DNA of 11,550 nucleotides from an uncultured Akkermansia sp. (GCA_904501915.1 CAJGCV010000067.1:1-11550), one strand, 5' to 3'. Shown: positions 1 through 8,029, counted from the first letter of the stretch. Notes: a model not told the origin generated them from the sequence alone. Numbers and translations are program-made.

Positions 1-527
1 CCCTCGTGGGAGTGGGTCACCTCCGGGTGGAACTGGATACCGAACATCTGCTCGCCCCACTGCAGTGAAACCGGCACACCGTCGCTGTTGCGGGCAATCA
101 CGCGGCAGTTGTCAGCCAGGTGGTCAACCGTGTCAGAATGGCTCATCCACACCTGGGAAGAGGGGCTCATATCAGCATACAGACCTTCCAGCTTTTCGGG
201 CACCAGTGCAGCGGGACCATACTCGCGCTTATTGCTCGGGCGCACCGTGCCGCCGGTCTTGATATTCAGCAGCTGCATGCCGTAGCACACACCCAGCACC
301 GGCACGCCAAACGAGGTAAGCCATTCAAAATCAATATCCGGAGCATCCGGCTCCGATGTGCTGCGCGGGCCGCCGGAAAGAATAATGGCGCCCGGCTCGC
401 TGATTTCGTGCAAATCCTCCAGCGCATACAGCTTGGCGAGGAAGCCCAGCTCACGCACGCGGCGTACAATCAGCTGCGTGTACTGTGAACCATAGTCGAT
501 AACGGCTACAATGTGTTTCGGTGTCAT
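1..527 (-). CDS. guaA: GMP synthase (glutamine-hydrolysing), N-terminal glutaminase part, cut by window edge
   Basis: This gene encodes the enzyme that converts XMP to GMP with glutamine and ATP, the last step of guanine nucleotide synthesis in the cytoplasm. Only the first 175 codons are visible; the C-terminal synthetase and dimerisation domains lie beyond position 1. The visible part is a class I glutamine amidotransferase. It begins MTPKHIVAVIDYGSQYTQLI, has the oxyanion-type segment LSGGPRS near residues 50-56, the nucleophile Cys at about residue 81 in GVCYGMQ, and the catalytic His-Glu pair in QFHPEV near the edge. The ATG at 525-527 is chosen because the protein starts exactly where GuaA proteins usually do, and a promoter ends 12 nt upstream. 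No Shine-Dalgarno sequence is visible. The gene stands alone, 103 nt downstream of the UPF0126 gene, with its own promoter. The identification is firm; only the missing 3' part is unknown. Confidence 0.96.
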   Translation of the reverse strand, partial: MTPKHIVAVIDYGSQYTQLIVRRVRELGFLAKLYALEDLHEISEPGAIILSGGPRSTSEPDAPDIDFEWLTSFGVPVLGVCYGMQLLNIKTGGTVRPSNKREYGPAALVPEKLEGLYADMSPSSQVWMSHSDTVDHLADNCRVIARNSDGVPVSLQWGEQMFGIQFHPEVTHSHE

Positions 528-539
528 AACGCTGCGGAT

Positions 540-568
540 ATTGTAGCAGATAGCTTTAGCCCTTGCAA
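540..568 (-). promoter_or_regulatory. Probable guaA promoter
   Basis: Read on the minus strand, TTGCAA (563-568) and TACAAT (540-545) are separated by exactly 17 nt. The -10 box matches the sigma-70 consensus at 5 of 6 positions, the -35 box at 4 of 6. Twelve bases separate the -10 box from the guaA ATG, so the leader would be about five bases. This is pattern matching by eye; no start site has been measured. Confidence 0.6.
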
Positions 569-601
569 GCCTAATCCATGCGAGCTTGGAGCATTGATAC
601 G

Positions 602-622
602 TCCCGGCGCTGCCCGCCGGGA
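602..622 (-). terminator. GC-rich hairpin after the UPF0126 gene, without a T tract
   Basis: TCCCGGCG (602-609) and CGCCGGGA (615-622) form a perfect 8-bp stem with a 5-nt loop. It begins 9 nt beyond the stop codon of the UPF0126 gene and lies upstream of the guaA promoter. The bases following it on the minus strand are CGTATCAATG, not a T run, so it is not a classic intrinsic terminator. It may protect the mRNA 3' end or act with Rho. Confidence 0.4.
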
Positions 623-630
623 TGCATCAT

Positions 631-1371
631 TCAGTTCTGGTGAGTTGAATCATCTGCATGAACAACATCCAGCAGCGAGCGATACGAAGGCAAGCGCCAG
701 TTCATATACACCGCCACCATGCGCACAGCAAATACAACTATGGTGCCCAGAATATAGGAAACCTGGTAGGGGCAGTTGAAGTACTGCAGCACCACAAAGA
801 GCAGACTGCCAGAAAAGGCGGCAGAGGCGTACACCTCCTTAGAGCGGAACACATAGGGCACATTACCGGTGAGGACATCGCGCAGCACGCCGCCGGCCAC
901 ACCGGTGCACACGCCCATGCAGATGCAGACGATACCCGAGCAGCCCAGGTAATAAGCCTTCGCCGCCCCCAGGAGCGTGAAGAACGCCATGGCAAAAGTA
1001 TCGGCAATGCGGATGGTACCTACCGGCGGATTCCAGAATCTCGTCACGTAGAACATGATGAGCGAGGTGATGAGCGCCATGTAGAGGAATTGCACGTCAT
1101 GCCCCACCACCCAGTACACCGTCACCGGGGTTCCCTGCTGGGTCTGCAAGCCCGAGAGCAGAATATCACGCACCGTGCCACCGCCCAACGAAGCAATGGT
1201 GCCGCACACCAGCACGCCGACGATGTCCATGCGCACGCGGCTGGAGGCCGTGGCACCAGCAATGGCACCCACTACGGTGGCAAACACGCAGCAGAAATAA
1301 AAAAGCGGGTGGTCCCCAAAGTCCTTTACTGCCTGGAGACTGGTAGCTGCATTGGCAATGAGGGGTGTCAT
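631..1371 (-). CDS. UPF0126 family inner-membrane protein (glycine transporter / TRIC-like fold)
   Basis: This 246-residue, strongly hydrophobic protein has about seven membrane segments. It is built from two related halves, each carrying the family's Gly-rich arginine motif: GGGTVRD at residues 63-69 and GGVLRD at 160-165. This two-copy layout defines the UPF0126 family (Pfam PF03458), to which E. coli YicG belongs. Some relatives share the fold of trimeric intracellular cation channels, and one bacterial group is reported to move glycine, so substrate and direction here are unknown. The start at 1371 overlaps the stop of the upstream GYF_2 gene as ATGA, indicating translational coupling. 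It is the last gene of the lpdA unit. The N-terminal segment (about residues 1-20) is polar to amphipathic and precedes the first helix. The length is slightly above the family's usual 200-220 residues. Family assignment is confident; function is not. Confidence 0.88.
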   Translation of the reverse strand: MTPLIANAATSLQAVKDFGDHPLFYFCCVFATVVGAIAGATASSRVRMDIVGVLVCGTIASLGGGTVRDILLSGLQTQQGTPVTVYWVVGHDVQFLYMALITSLIMFYVTRFWNPPVGTIRIADTFAMAFFTLLGAAKAYYLGCSGIVCICMGVCTGVAGGVLRDVLTGNVPYVFRSKEVYASAAFSGSLLFVVLQYFNCPYQVSYILGTIVVFAVRMVAVYMNWRLPSYRSLLDVVHADDSTHQN

Positions 1372-1721
1372 TTCAGGGCTTTACCGAGTAGCCAGAAGAC
1401 GAAGAGAACCAGCAGCACCGGCCAGAAGAGCTGGATGGCGCCCACGGCGATGACAATGAAGAACACCAGCCCCAGCAGAATGAGCAGCACCGGTCCCAGC
1501 AGACCGCTGCGGCGCAGCAGGGTGAAGAAGCCGGGGTTGCGTTCCTCCTCTTCCTCCTCAGTGAGATTGACGCTGTGCAGCGGGCGCCAGGTATTGTTAT
1601 CAGCCCGGCGCACCCAGGTATCATCGTTGATTTCGCCTGCAGCACGCAGACGGACCAGCTCCGTCCCGCTTACGGGACCGATCTTTTCTGTACCGGTGTC
1701 GTAGTAAAACTTACGTGCCAT
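1368..1721 (-). CDS. GYF_2-domain membrane protein
   Basis: This 117-residue protein has a soluble N-terminus and a hydrophobic C-terminus. Residues 1-50 fit the GYF_2 (DUF4339) pattern: an aromatic start FYYDTGTEKIGPVS, then ELVRLRAAGEINDDTWVRR, then NTWRPL. Next comes an acidic run of six Glu (residues 55-60). Two membrane segments follow, at about 74-96 and 97-114, with a short basic tail (GKALK). GYF_2 domains are thought to bind proline-rich or other partner peptides and often occur fused to membrane modules in Planctomycetes, Verrucomicrobia and relatives; the partner here is unknown. The start lies 8 nt after the lpdA stop, and the stop overlaps the next start, so the three genes are very likely one transcript. 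No Shine-Dalgarno sequence is visible. The domain call is good; no specific role can be given. Confidence 0.82.
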   Translation of the reverse strand: MARKFYYDTGTEKIGPVSGTELVRLRAAGEINDDTWVRRADNNTWRPLHSVNLTEEEEEERNPGFFTLLRRSGLLGPVLLILLGLVFFIVIAVGAIQLFWPVLLVLFVFWLLGKALK

Positions 1722-1729
1722 AGGGTGGA

Positions 1730-3115
1730 TTATGCGTGAATCGCGCGGCCATCTGCAGCCAGCACCGCCTCATGAATCGCCTCCGACAGCGTGGGGTGGG
1801 CGTAAATCATGGCGTTCAGGTCCGCATCCGTCAGTTCGCTGCTCATGGCAAGTTCCGGCGCGGTGAGCAGCTCTGTGGCATTATCACCCACAATGTGGGC
1901 ACCCAGCAGCTCGCCATGTTCCTTGCCGAAAAGCAGTTTCACAAAGCCTTCCGTATCTCCGCCGGCAACGGCGCGGCCAATGGCCTGGAAGGGGAACTTG
2001 CCCACCTTGTATTCCACGCCGGCTTCCTTGAGCTCGCGCTCGCGCTTGCCCACGCTGGCCACCTGCGGGTGGCAATAGGTGCACCCCGGCACAAGCGTGG
2101 CCTGCTTCGGGGTGTGGCCGTCCACATACATGCCTTCCACAGCCTGCTCTGCTTCGTAACTGGCAGTGTGAGCCAGCATAATACCACCGATGCAGTCGCC
2201 CACGGCATACACGCCGGGAATACTGGTTTCATAGCGTTCATTCACCTTGATGAAGCCACGCTCCGTAAGCTCCAGACCGGCAGCCTCGGGCACCACAGGC
2301 ACCACGCCGATGGCCACCAGGCACACATCTGCCGTGATTTCCTGCACCTTGCCGTTCTTGCCGGTAACAGTGGCAGTCACGCTGTCACCGTTATCCTGGA
2401 GGGCATCCACCTTGGCGCCGGCCAGGCAGGTGATTCCCTGCTTCTTGAACGAACGCTCCACCGCCTGGCTCACTTCGTCATCCTCATTGGGCAGAATGCG
2501 CGGCAGTGCCTCCACCAGAGTCACCTTCGTACCAAAGCAGTGGTACACATAGGAAAGCTCACTGCCAATAGCGCCGGAGCCTATCACAATCATGCTCTCC
2601 GGGCGTTTCTGCAGCACCAGCGCATCCTTGCTGCCGATGATGGTCTTGCCATTGAAGGGGAATGCAGGCACCTCGCGGGTGCGGGCGCCGGTTGCAATGA
2701 GAATCTGCGGCGCTTCCAGCGTAGTCACCGAGCCATCTGCTGCCGTTACCTCCACCTTGCCGGCAGACGGTACGCGGGCTTCACCGGCCACACTTTCAAT
2801 CTTATTCTTCTTGAAAAGGAATGCAATACCGGCAGAAAGGCGGTCACTGATCTGGCGGGAGCGGGCAATCACAGCCTCCCAATCCACGCTGAGTCCCTCT
2901 GCAGCCATGCCGAATTCCGCCGCGCGCTTGTTGATGGTGTTGTACACCTCTGCATTCTTCAGCAGCGCCTTAGTAGGTATGCAGCCCCAGTTCAGGCATG
3001 TACCGCCCACGCGCTCGCGCTCGACGCACACCACGCGCTTACCCAGCTGCGCTGCGCGAATCGCTCCAACATAACCGGCAGGACCGCCACCTATCACAAT
3101 CAGGTCGTAATTCAT
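1730..3115 (-). CDS. lpdA: Dihydrolipoyl dehydrogenase (E3)
   Basis: This flavoenzyme reoxidises dihydrolipoamide with NAD+ for the 2-oxoacid dehydrogenase complexes and/or the glycine cleavage system. With the start used here it has 461 residues, typical of the family. Visible landmarks are the FAD-binding GGGPAG (residues 9-14), the redox disulfide pair Cys40/Cys45 in CLNWGCIPTK, the NAD-binding GSGAIG (179-184), and the C-terminal His440/Glu445 pair in HPTLSE that serves the partner subunit's active site. Three in-frame ATG codons exist, at 3175, 3124 and 3115. I chose 3115 because a TTGCCA-17-TATCAT promoter overlaps the upstream ones and ends 7 nt before it, and MNYDLIVIGGG matches the usual family N-terminus. 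It is the first gene of a unit with the GYF_2 and UPF0126 genes. No E1 or E2 gene is nearby, so the complex it serves cannot be read from context. Confidence 0.95.
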   Translation of the reverse strand: MNYDLIVIGGGPAGYVGAIRAAQLGKRVVCVERERVGGTCLNWGCIPTKALLKNAEVYNTINKRAAEFGMAAEGLSVDWEAVIARSRQISDRLSAGIAFLFKKNKIESVAGEARVPSAGKVEVTAADGSVTTLEAPQILIATGARTREVPAFPFNGKTIIGSKDALVLQKRPESMIVIGSGAIGSELSYVYHCFGTKVTLVEALPRILPNEDDEVSQAVERSFKKQGITCLAGAKVDALQDNGDSVTATVTGKNGKVQEITADVCLVAIGVVPVVPEAAGLELTERGFIKVNERYETSIPGVYAVGDCIGGIMLAHTASYEAEQAVEGMYVDGHTPKQATLVPGCTYCHPQVASVGKRERELKEAGVEYKVGKFPFQAIGRAVAGGDTEGFVKLLFGKEHGELLGAHIVGDNATELLTAPELAMSSELTDADLNAMIYAHPTLSEAIHEAVLAADGRAIHA

Positions 3116-3122
3116 ACTTCGC

Positions 3123-3151
3123 ATGATACTCTTTTCTCTTTCACCTGGCAA
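3123..3151 (-). promoter_or_regulatory. lpdA promoter, overlapping alternative start codons
   Basis: Read on the minus strand, TTGCCA (3146-3151) and TATCAT (3123-3128) are separated by exactly 17 nt; each matches the sigma-70 consensus at 5 of 6 positions. The -10 box ends 7 nt before the ATG at 3115, so transcription would begin at or next to the start codon. The purine-rich GAAAGAGAAAAGAG that resembles a ribosome binding site for the ATG at 3124 lies in the promoter spacer and would not be transcribed. Confidence 0.75.
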
Positions 3152-3372
3152 GGAGTATTCTCTCGTTATGACCATAAAATGGGTCTGTTTCAGATTTGCT
3201 GACTCATTCTGCTAGTCAAATTAACTTGGGCGAGCCAACGGCGAGCGGCAATTTGAGCTCCTTTGGGGCGGCAAGCCGTTAGACAGGCGGCCGCCTGTGT
3301 TGACAATTTTCACTATTCCTTCTTCGCTATTCTCTCTACAAAGCCATTTATCGGGCTGCAGGCACTCCGGCA
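3152..3372. other. Intergenic stretch between lpdA and the autotransporter terminator, with a 16-nt palindrome
   Basis: I see no convincing gene here. ACAGGCGGCCGCCTGT at 3283-3298 is a perfect 16-nt palindrome. On the minus strand it is preceded by TTGTCA, with TCTAAC 17 nt further on, a weak promoter-like pair that the palindrome would fill. Flanking it are AACGGC (3237-3242) and GCCGTT (3275-3280), a short inverted pair. The palindrome could be an operator or chance in GC-rich DNA. Confidence 0.35.
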
Positions 3373-3412
3373 AAACAAACAGCACAACCGCGGAGGGTTG
3401 TGCTGTTTGTTT
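3373..3412 (-). terminator. Intrinsic terminator of the autotransporter gene
   Basis: A perfect 17-bp stem is formed by 3373-3389 and 3396-3412 with a 6-nt loop. On the minus strand the 3' arm ends in TTTGTTTTG, a T-rich tail, and the hairpin begins 22 nt after the stop codon at 3435. The 5' arm is A-rich, so it might also work from the other side, but no plus-strand gene is present. Confidence 0.85.
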
Positions 3413-3434
3413 CTGCTGTATGCAGGAGTTCGTT

Positions 3435-6400
3435 TTAGAAGTCGTAACGGAGACCCACGTTGGCGCGGACACCAGTGTAATCCGGGCTGTAAGTGAAGTC
3501 CACGTCGGCATAGACGGTGGTCTGCTGTTCCACGGGGATGGAAAGACCAAGGCCGATTTCGAAGCCGGTGCCGGTGGAATCCGCTCCCTTCACCGTGAAG
3601 CCATCGCCACCGCCCTGCAGGGCAACCTTGGCTTCATCCGTGGAGTCGCCGAAGTCCTGAGTCACGAGGGCGCGGGCCTCCAGCACAGCGCAGCGCTGGT
3701 ACACGCTCTCGTAGAGCACGCCCTGGTAGCGCAGACCAAAGCCCACCTGGCCATACACGGCATCGCTGCCATCGTAATCCAGACCCGCCTCACCAATGGA
3801 GCCCTTTTCCTTATAACCATCCACCGTAGCGGAGGTGATGCTGAAGCTCACCAAGGGCTGCAGGATGTGGTTATAGTTGTAATCCAGAGCCATGGTGTAA
3901 CCCAGTTCGTAGTATGCGGAGAACGAAGTACCGGAGGTCTCACCCTGTGCCTTGTAGCCCATGATCTCGCGGTCCAGGGTCATATCGTTCATACCGGCGG
4001 TCAGAATCAGCATCTGCACCCAGCGGTTGTACTGGTGGCGGGCAAAGAGGCTCACGTAGTAAGCATCGTTGTTACCGGAAGCATTGTCAGGGCCCTCAAC
4101 ATCCAGCTTACCGAAAGAGGTGCTGAAGGAGGCACCCAGCACAAAGTTGGAAGCCAGGTCCATATTGATACCCACGGTAGCACCGGTGGTGGAGTAATCG
4201 TAGCCGTTGGTGCCCTCGCCACCATCGGTGGTGGAGAAGCTGCCATCTGCCTGTGCCCAGCCCTGGATACCGGAGTTCACCCAGCCGGTGTCGCCTTCAC
4301 CCGTGACACCGCCCAGCTGAATCACGCGGTTGCGCAGGTTCTTCTGCACATCGCGCACGCCGCGGCGCTGCGAATCAGCCAGCGCTGTTGTGGAAGCACC
4401 GGTAATTGCCTGCAGAATTTCCTGGCGGGACTTCAAGTCTCGCTCGTAAACCAGGCCAAGCGCATCATGCAATGCCTGCACAGGGCTGTCAGCCTTCTCT
4501 TCCGGAGTCAGCGCAGCCTGCATCTCGTTCAGAGCCTCCAGCGCTGTGGCTGTAGCATCATCCACCTTAAGTTCTGCCTGGACGGTTGCCACATCCTTCG
4601 CTGCTTTGAACGAGCCAACCGTTGCGCTTGCTTTGTCCACCACTACGTAGGGTTTCAGGATGTACTGCACATCTGTGCCGGCCGTATCCATAGTGCCAGT
4701 AGCAGTGGGGTCGAAGACAACCACCGACTGTTCTGTATCGCCGAACTCAATATGAGAGGCATCAATAACCAGTTTATCCAGCTTGGCCTTATCGCCCTCC
4801 TGGTTACCGGTAAGGTAGACAGCCTGCACACTTTCATCAGCATAAACATTACCATCCTGATCGACTTTGCCTACGGTATACGTTACAGAGCCCGCACCAG
4901 ACCCTACTGAGTATCCCTGTCCTGCCTCAAGTTTCAATCCCTTGAACGAGAAATCTCCATCTGCAATAAACGAAGCAGAATCGCCTACAAGAGATACATT
5001 CTCCAGGCTGCCACCAGCGCCCAGATGCATATCAGGGCTATCAATAGCAGCATTCTTCACGGCATAGTCATCAGCAAAGCGAATCTGATCAGCCTTAATA
5101 CTGCCGGCAGAGATCTCCGTTTCCGAAAGCTTGCCAAGGTCAGTAATAACCACCTTTTGAGTCGAGCTTGCGCCCTGCTGCATCGTGGTTGAACCAACCG
5201 TTATCGCATTAGCCTCCAGACCGGCTGCAGTAATCTCATATCCGGTTCCTGCCGCAATGTTGACTGTGTCCGCCTCAATCACCTGGTTGGATACAATCGA
5301 CTGATTCGAAATACGCGTCGCAGAAGCGGCACGGGTCATCGACTGAGTCTTTACGTTGGTCAGCACCGCGTTGCCTTCCACCGTCACCTTCACGCCACCC
5401 AGAGCGCCTGCCAGCACCACGCCAGTACCGTCCTCGTCGATGGCAATTTCGGAGCCGGACATAATCTGCGCTGCCGAAATACCGGTACTATCAATGACAG
5501 CACCGCTCATCATGCCGCCCGAAGTCTGCGTAATAGTCACGCCGCTGCCTCCGGCAGCCACGCTCTCGGCATTAACAGTGCCAGTCACCGTAATAGAGCC
5601 AGAAGAAGTAACCTTACCATTAGCATCCGTGTTTACATATGTATTCAAGGTTTTCGCAGACACGTCACCATAAACCTCAATGCTGGCGCCAGCGTAAGCT
5701 GCAACCGATTTATCGGCATTGATGGCTCCCGCCTTGATAGAAGAAGCCCCTTCATTGGCTACAACATTACCTGTACCATCAACAGAATATGAAGCATTGA
5801 TAGCATTGGCAACAGCCAGCTTACCAGAGACGAAAACTTTCTTTGCCGTCACCGAACCGGCAGCCAGTGAAGCCACCTCATCAACCAGCACGGATTCACC
5901 AGTCGTTACGCTCCCGGTTACTGTAGCAGAGCCCCTCTCAACCTCTATCGCACCAGCGGCAGCAACTGAATTAGCCGTAATGACAGATGCCCCTAATGTA
6001 ACACCATGATCAGTACTCTTAATCGTATCGGCATGGGTTTCACCGTTAATCTCTACGTTGCCGTGGTTCTGAATCGTTCCCACATACATGACACCGCCTG
6101 TCGGAGAGCCTATAGTAAGCTTGGAGGCAGGAGTCGTTGCGAGATCAGCAGGAGGAACAGGGGCTGCAGGATTAACTAGTTTGGTCTCGGCGGTCTTGAT
6201 AATGGCTGCCAGAGCGACAGATTTACCGGCCTCCAGCACAATCACGGTATCACCCTGCTCACCGGAATGAACAAGCGTAGCGTCCTTGCTGAACACCCCA
6301 CTGCCTAAATCCACTTTCAAATCGCCATTGAAATCAATATCGAGCGTGGCACTCTCAGTCAGGTTCACATTCCGGAGTTCAAACTCCTTAAGATACTTCA

Positions 6401-7895
6401 AGTCGATACGTTTTTCTTCATTGTCCTTTTGACCATTCCATATATAGAATCCATCCAAATCAAGCTTCACAATACCTTCGCCGGAAACGTTCAGCCACAC
6501 CGGAACCCCAGCCTCATCACCGGAAAGCTGCACACCCTCTGCATCAATCTGATCTTTCAGAATGGTAGAGCGAAGAACATTCTGCGCAATAACCAGCTGC
6601 GTGCCTTGTTCTGCACTGAACCCTACGCTGCAGGTCATACCACCATTAGCCACATCTGCCATAGCCATTGTGGGATTGTCGTACGTATATTCCCACACTT
6701 TCTGCTTCGCATAATTGTCTGTCAGTTGACCTTTAGTGGTAGCAAGGTTATGCGTCAGATTCAGGCATCCGTCATGACCGACGAACACAACCTTGTCCGT
6801 GTTTTTGCTGGATATTGATTTCAGTACAGAATCATTTTTAATCTGGTATTCTGCCCCAATACCAGCCTTACCAGTTACACGCCACTCACCCTCGTCAGAA
6901 TCATTTTCCGCATACAACGACACCGTCACCGAACCTTTACCACCGGTATTGGCACCCGTTGCCAGACCGCCATTCTTCAGATCGAATTCCCCGACCTCTG
7001 TCTCATTACCCGAGGTCAGGAAATTATCCGGCATGGCGATATTATTCATAATCACATAGCCATCCTCAGGAATGGATCCAACTGCGGACGCTATGTTACC
7101 CAATTTTTCACCCGTTTCCGGGTCAATATACCACATACCGCGCAGCTTCAGAGCCCCACCACCCGGGAGGGTAGAGTCCGGACACCACTCGATTCTGACA
7201 GAAATATCAAACGTATCCTGCTGTTCTGACCAACCGGGAATCAGACCGAGAACCTTGCACTTGTAGCCCACCATCCAGCACAAGAGTCCATCATCGGAGA
7301 TGAAAAGGCCCATGCCCTCCTTATTGATAGTCGGATTACCGGTATTGCCGCCGGGTGTCGCAAATGTCAGAAGCCGACCCGTTTCCTCGCGATATACCCA
7401 TTCATCCCTGTTATCATCCCACCATTTATCGTTAGGGTCCTCTACCGTGATCTCGTACAAGCCGGTCGGAGCATTCCCCAGAAGCATGCAGGAGTTTGCG
7501 TAATTCTCATCACCCAGATTTGTACCGCGGAGATTAGTCGCCGTCACATCCAGCACCCAATTAGTCGTACTGGCGTTAATATCATCATTGGGAGTCTGAA
7601 GCTTATCCGAGAAATTGCGCTTGTCTTTCAGGTAGTCATTTATTTCATCCTGCGTCGCACCAGCAGCAGGCTCTGGCCCCGGAAGATAATCAGCATTGTA
7701 AAAATCAAATTGTGACACTTCCCCTAACATAGCACCCTGGCCATCACCATAAGTCTGAGTAGCCACCTTGGTAACTGTGTTACTGGCACTTTTATAAAAA
7801 ACAGCAGGGTCAGCCGCCTGGGCTGCAGGGAGAGCTGCATAGGATAATACTGCAAGGAGAGCAGCACGAAGTCCAATGGGGAGATGTAGTTTCAT
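3435..7895 (-). CDS. Large autotransporter with outer-membrane beta-barrel (type Va secretion)
   Basis: This is a 1486-residue surface protein. Residues 1-28 are a Sec signal peptide (start MKLHLPIGLRAALLAVL, Ala-rich cleavage site near AQA-A). The passenger spans about 29-1150. Its first part (to about 590) is rich in Gly, Asp and Trp and matches no family I can name. From about 600 to 1000 it becomes repetitive, low in aromatics and rich in Val, Ala, Ser and Thr, alternating short strands such as ITANSVAAAGAIEV and VTGSVTTGESVLV, as expected of a beta-helix. A charged helical segment (about 1150-1190, with ADSQRRGVRDVQKNLRNRV) leads into the barrel, about 1212-1486, made of amphipathic strands and ending in RYDF with the terminal Phe typical of outer-membrane proteins. 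It is monocistronic, with its own terminator. No protease triad was recognised, so adhesion or surface-layer roles are guesses. Passenger DNA looks more AT-rich than the neighbouring genes. Confidence 0.9.
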   Translation of the reverse strand: MKLHLPIGLRAALLAVLSYAALPAAQAADPAVFYKSASNTVTKVATQTYGDGQGAMLGEVSQFDFYNADYLPGPEPAAGATQDEINDYLKDKRNFSDKLQTPNDDINASTTNWVLDVTATNLRGTNLGDENYANSCMLLGNAPTGLYEITVEDPNDKWWDDNRDEWVYREETGRLLTFATPGGNTGNPTINKEGMGLFISDDGLLCWMVGYKCKVLGLIPGWSEQQDTFDISVRIEWCPDSTLPGGGALKLRGMWYIDPETGEKLGNIASAVGSIPEDGYVIMNNIAMPDNFLTSGNETEVGEFDLKNGGLATGANTGGKGSVTVSLYAENDSDEGEWRVTGKAGIGAEYQIKNDSVLKSISSKNTDKVVFVGHDGCLNLTHNLATTKGQLTDNYAKQKVWEYTYDNPTMAMADVANGGMTCSVGFSAEQGTQLVIAQNVLRSTILKDQIDAEGVQLSGDEAGVPVWLNVSGEGIVKLDLDGFYIWNGQKDNEEKRIDLKYLKEFELRNVNLTESATLDIDFNGDLKVDLGSGVFSKDATLVHSGEQGDTVIVLEAGKSVALAAIIKTAETKLVNPAAPVPPADLATTPASKLTIGSPTGGVMYVGTIQNHGNVEINGETHADTIKSTDHGVTLGASVITANSVAAAGAIEVERGSATVTGSVTTGESVLVDEVASLAAGSVTAKKVFVSGKLAVANAINASYSVDGTGNVVANEGASSIKAGAINADKSVAAYAGASIEVYGDVSAKTLNTYVNTDANGKVTSSGSITVTGTVNAESVAAGGSGVTITQTSGGMMSGAVIDSTGISAAQIMSGSEIAIDEDGTGVVLAGALGGVKVTVEGNAVLTNVKTQSMTRAASATRISNQSIVSNQVIEADTVNIAAGTGYEITAAGLEANAITVGSTTMQQGASSTQKVVITDLGKLSETEISAGSIKADQIRFADDYAVKNAAIDSPDMHLGAGGSLENVSLVGDSASFIADGDFSFKGLKLEAGQGYSVGSGAGSVTYTVGKVDQDGNVYADESVQAVYLTGNQEGDKAKLDKLVIDASHIEFGDTEQSVVVFDPTATGTMDTAGTDVQYILKPYVVVDKASATVGSFKAAKDVATVQAELKVDDATATALEALNEMQAALTPEEKADSPVQALHDALGLVYERDLKSRQEILQAITGASTTALADSQRRGVRDVQKNLRNRVIQLGGVTGEGDTGWVNSGIQGWAQADGSFSTTDGGEGTNGYDYSTTGATVGINMDLASNFVLGASFSTSFGKLDVEGPDNASGNNDAYYVSLFARHQYNRWVQMLILTAGMNDMTLDREIMGYKAQGETSGTSFSAYYELGYTMALDYNYNHILQPLVSFSITSATVDGYKEKGSIGEAGLDYDGSDAVYGQVGFGLRYQGVLYESVYQRCAVLEARALVTQDFGDSTDEAKVALQGGGDGFTVKGADSTGTGFEIGLGLSIPVEQQTTVYADVDFTYSPDYTGVRANVGLRYDF

Positions 7896-7921
7896 GGCGA
7901 TATTGGTAAAACTGTAAAAAT

Positions 7922-7934
7922 GCGGTCAAACCGC
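7922..7934. promoter_or_regulatory. Inverted repeat and weak promoter-like sequence upstream of the autotransporter
   Basis: GCGGT (7922-7926) and ACCGC (7930-7934) form a 5-bp inverted repeat with a 3-nt loop, 27 nt before the autotransporter ATG. On the minus strand it contains TTGACC, a 5-of-6 match to a -35 box, but no good -10 hexamer stands at 16-18 nt (ACCAAT, CCAATA and CAATAT are all poor). The promoter may therefore need an activator. No Shine-Dalgarno sequence precedes the ATG. Confidence 0.3.
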
Positions 7935-8003
7935 TCATTACACACACTACCAAACCGCCCCCCTGATAGCAAGGTTAAAATGAGAAGAAAGCGAAAATTT
8001 AAT

Positions 8004-8029
8004 AAAAAAACCGAGAGTATGCTCCCGAT
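8004..8029 (-). terminator. Intrinsic terminator of the grpE-dnaJ-rsmE operon
   Basis: On the minus strand ATCGGGAG and CTCTCGGT form an 8-bp stem (8022-8029 with 8010-8017, two G-T pairs) around a CATA loop. A run of seven T follows directly (8004-8010, counted with the last stem base). It lies about 107 nt after the rsmE stop codon, a rather long 3' tail. Confidence 0.7.

Noticed and set aside
1736..3202. 488-codon open frame on the plus strand
   Set aside because: It is antisense to lpdA, whose FAD, disulfide and NAD motifs are intact.
3297..4910. 537-codon open frame on the plus strand
   Set aside because: It lies antisense to the autotransporter barrel, shows a His- and Ala-rich composition without domains, and is explained by the codon bias of the real gene on the other strand.
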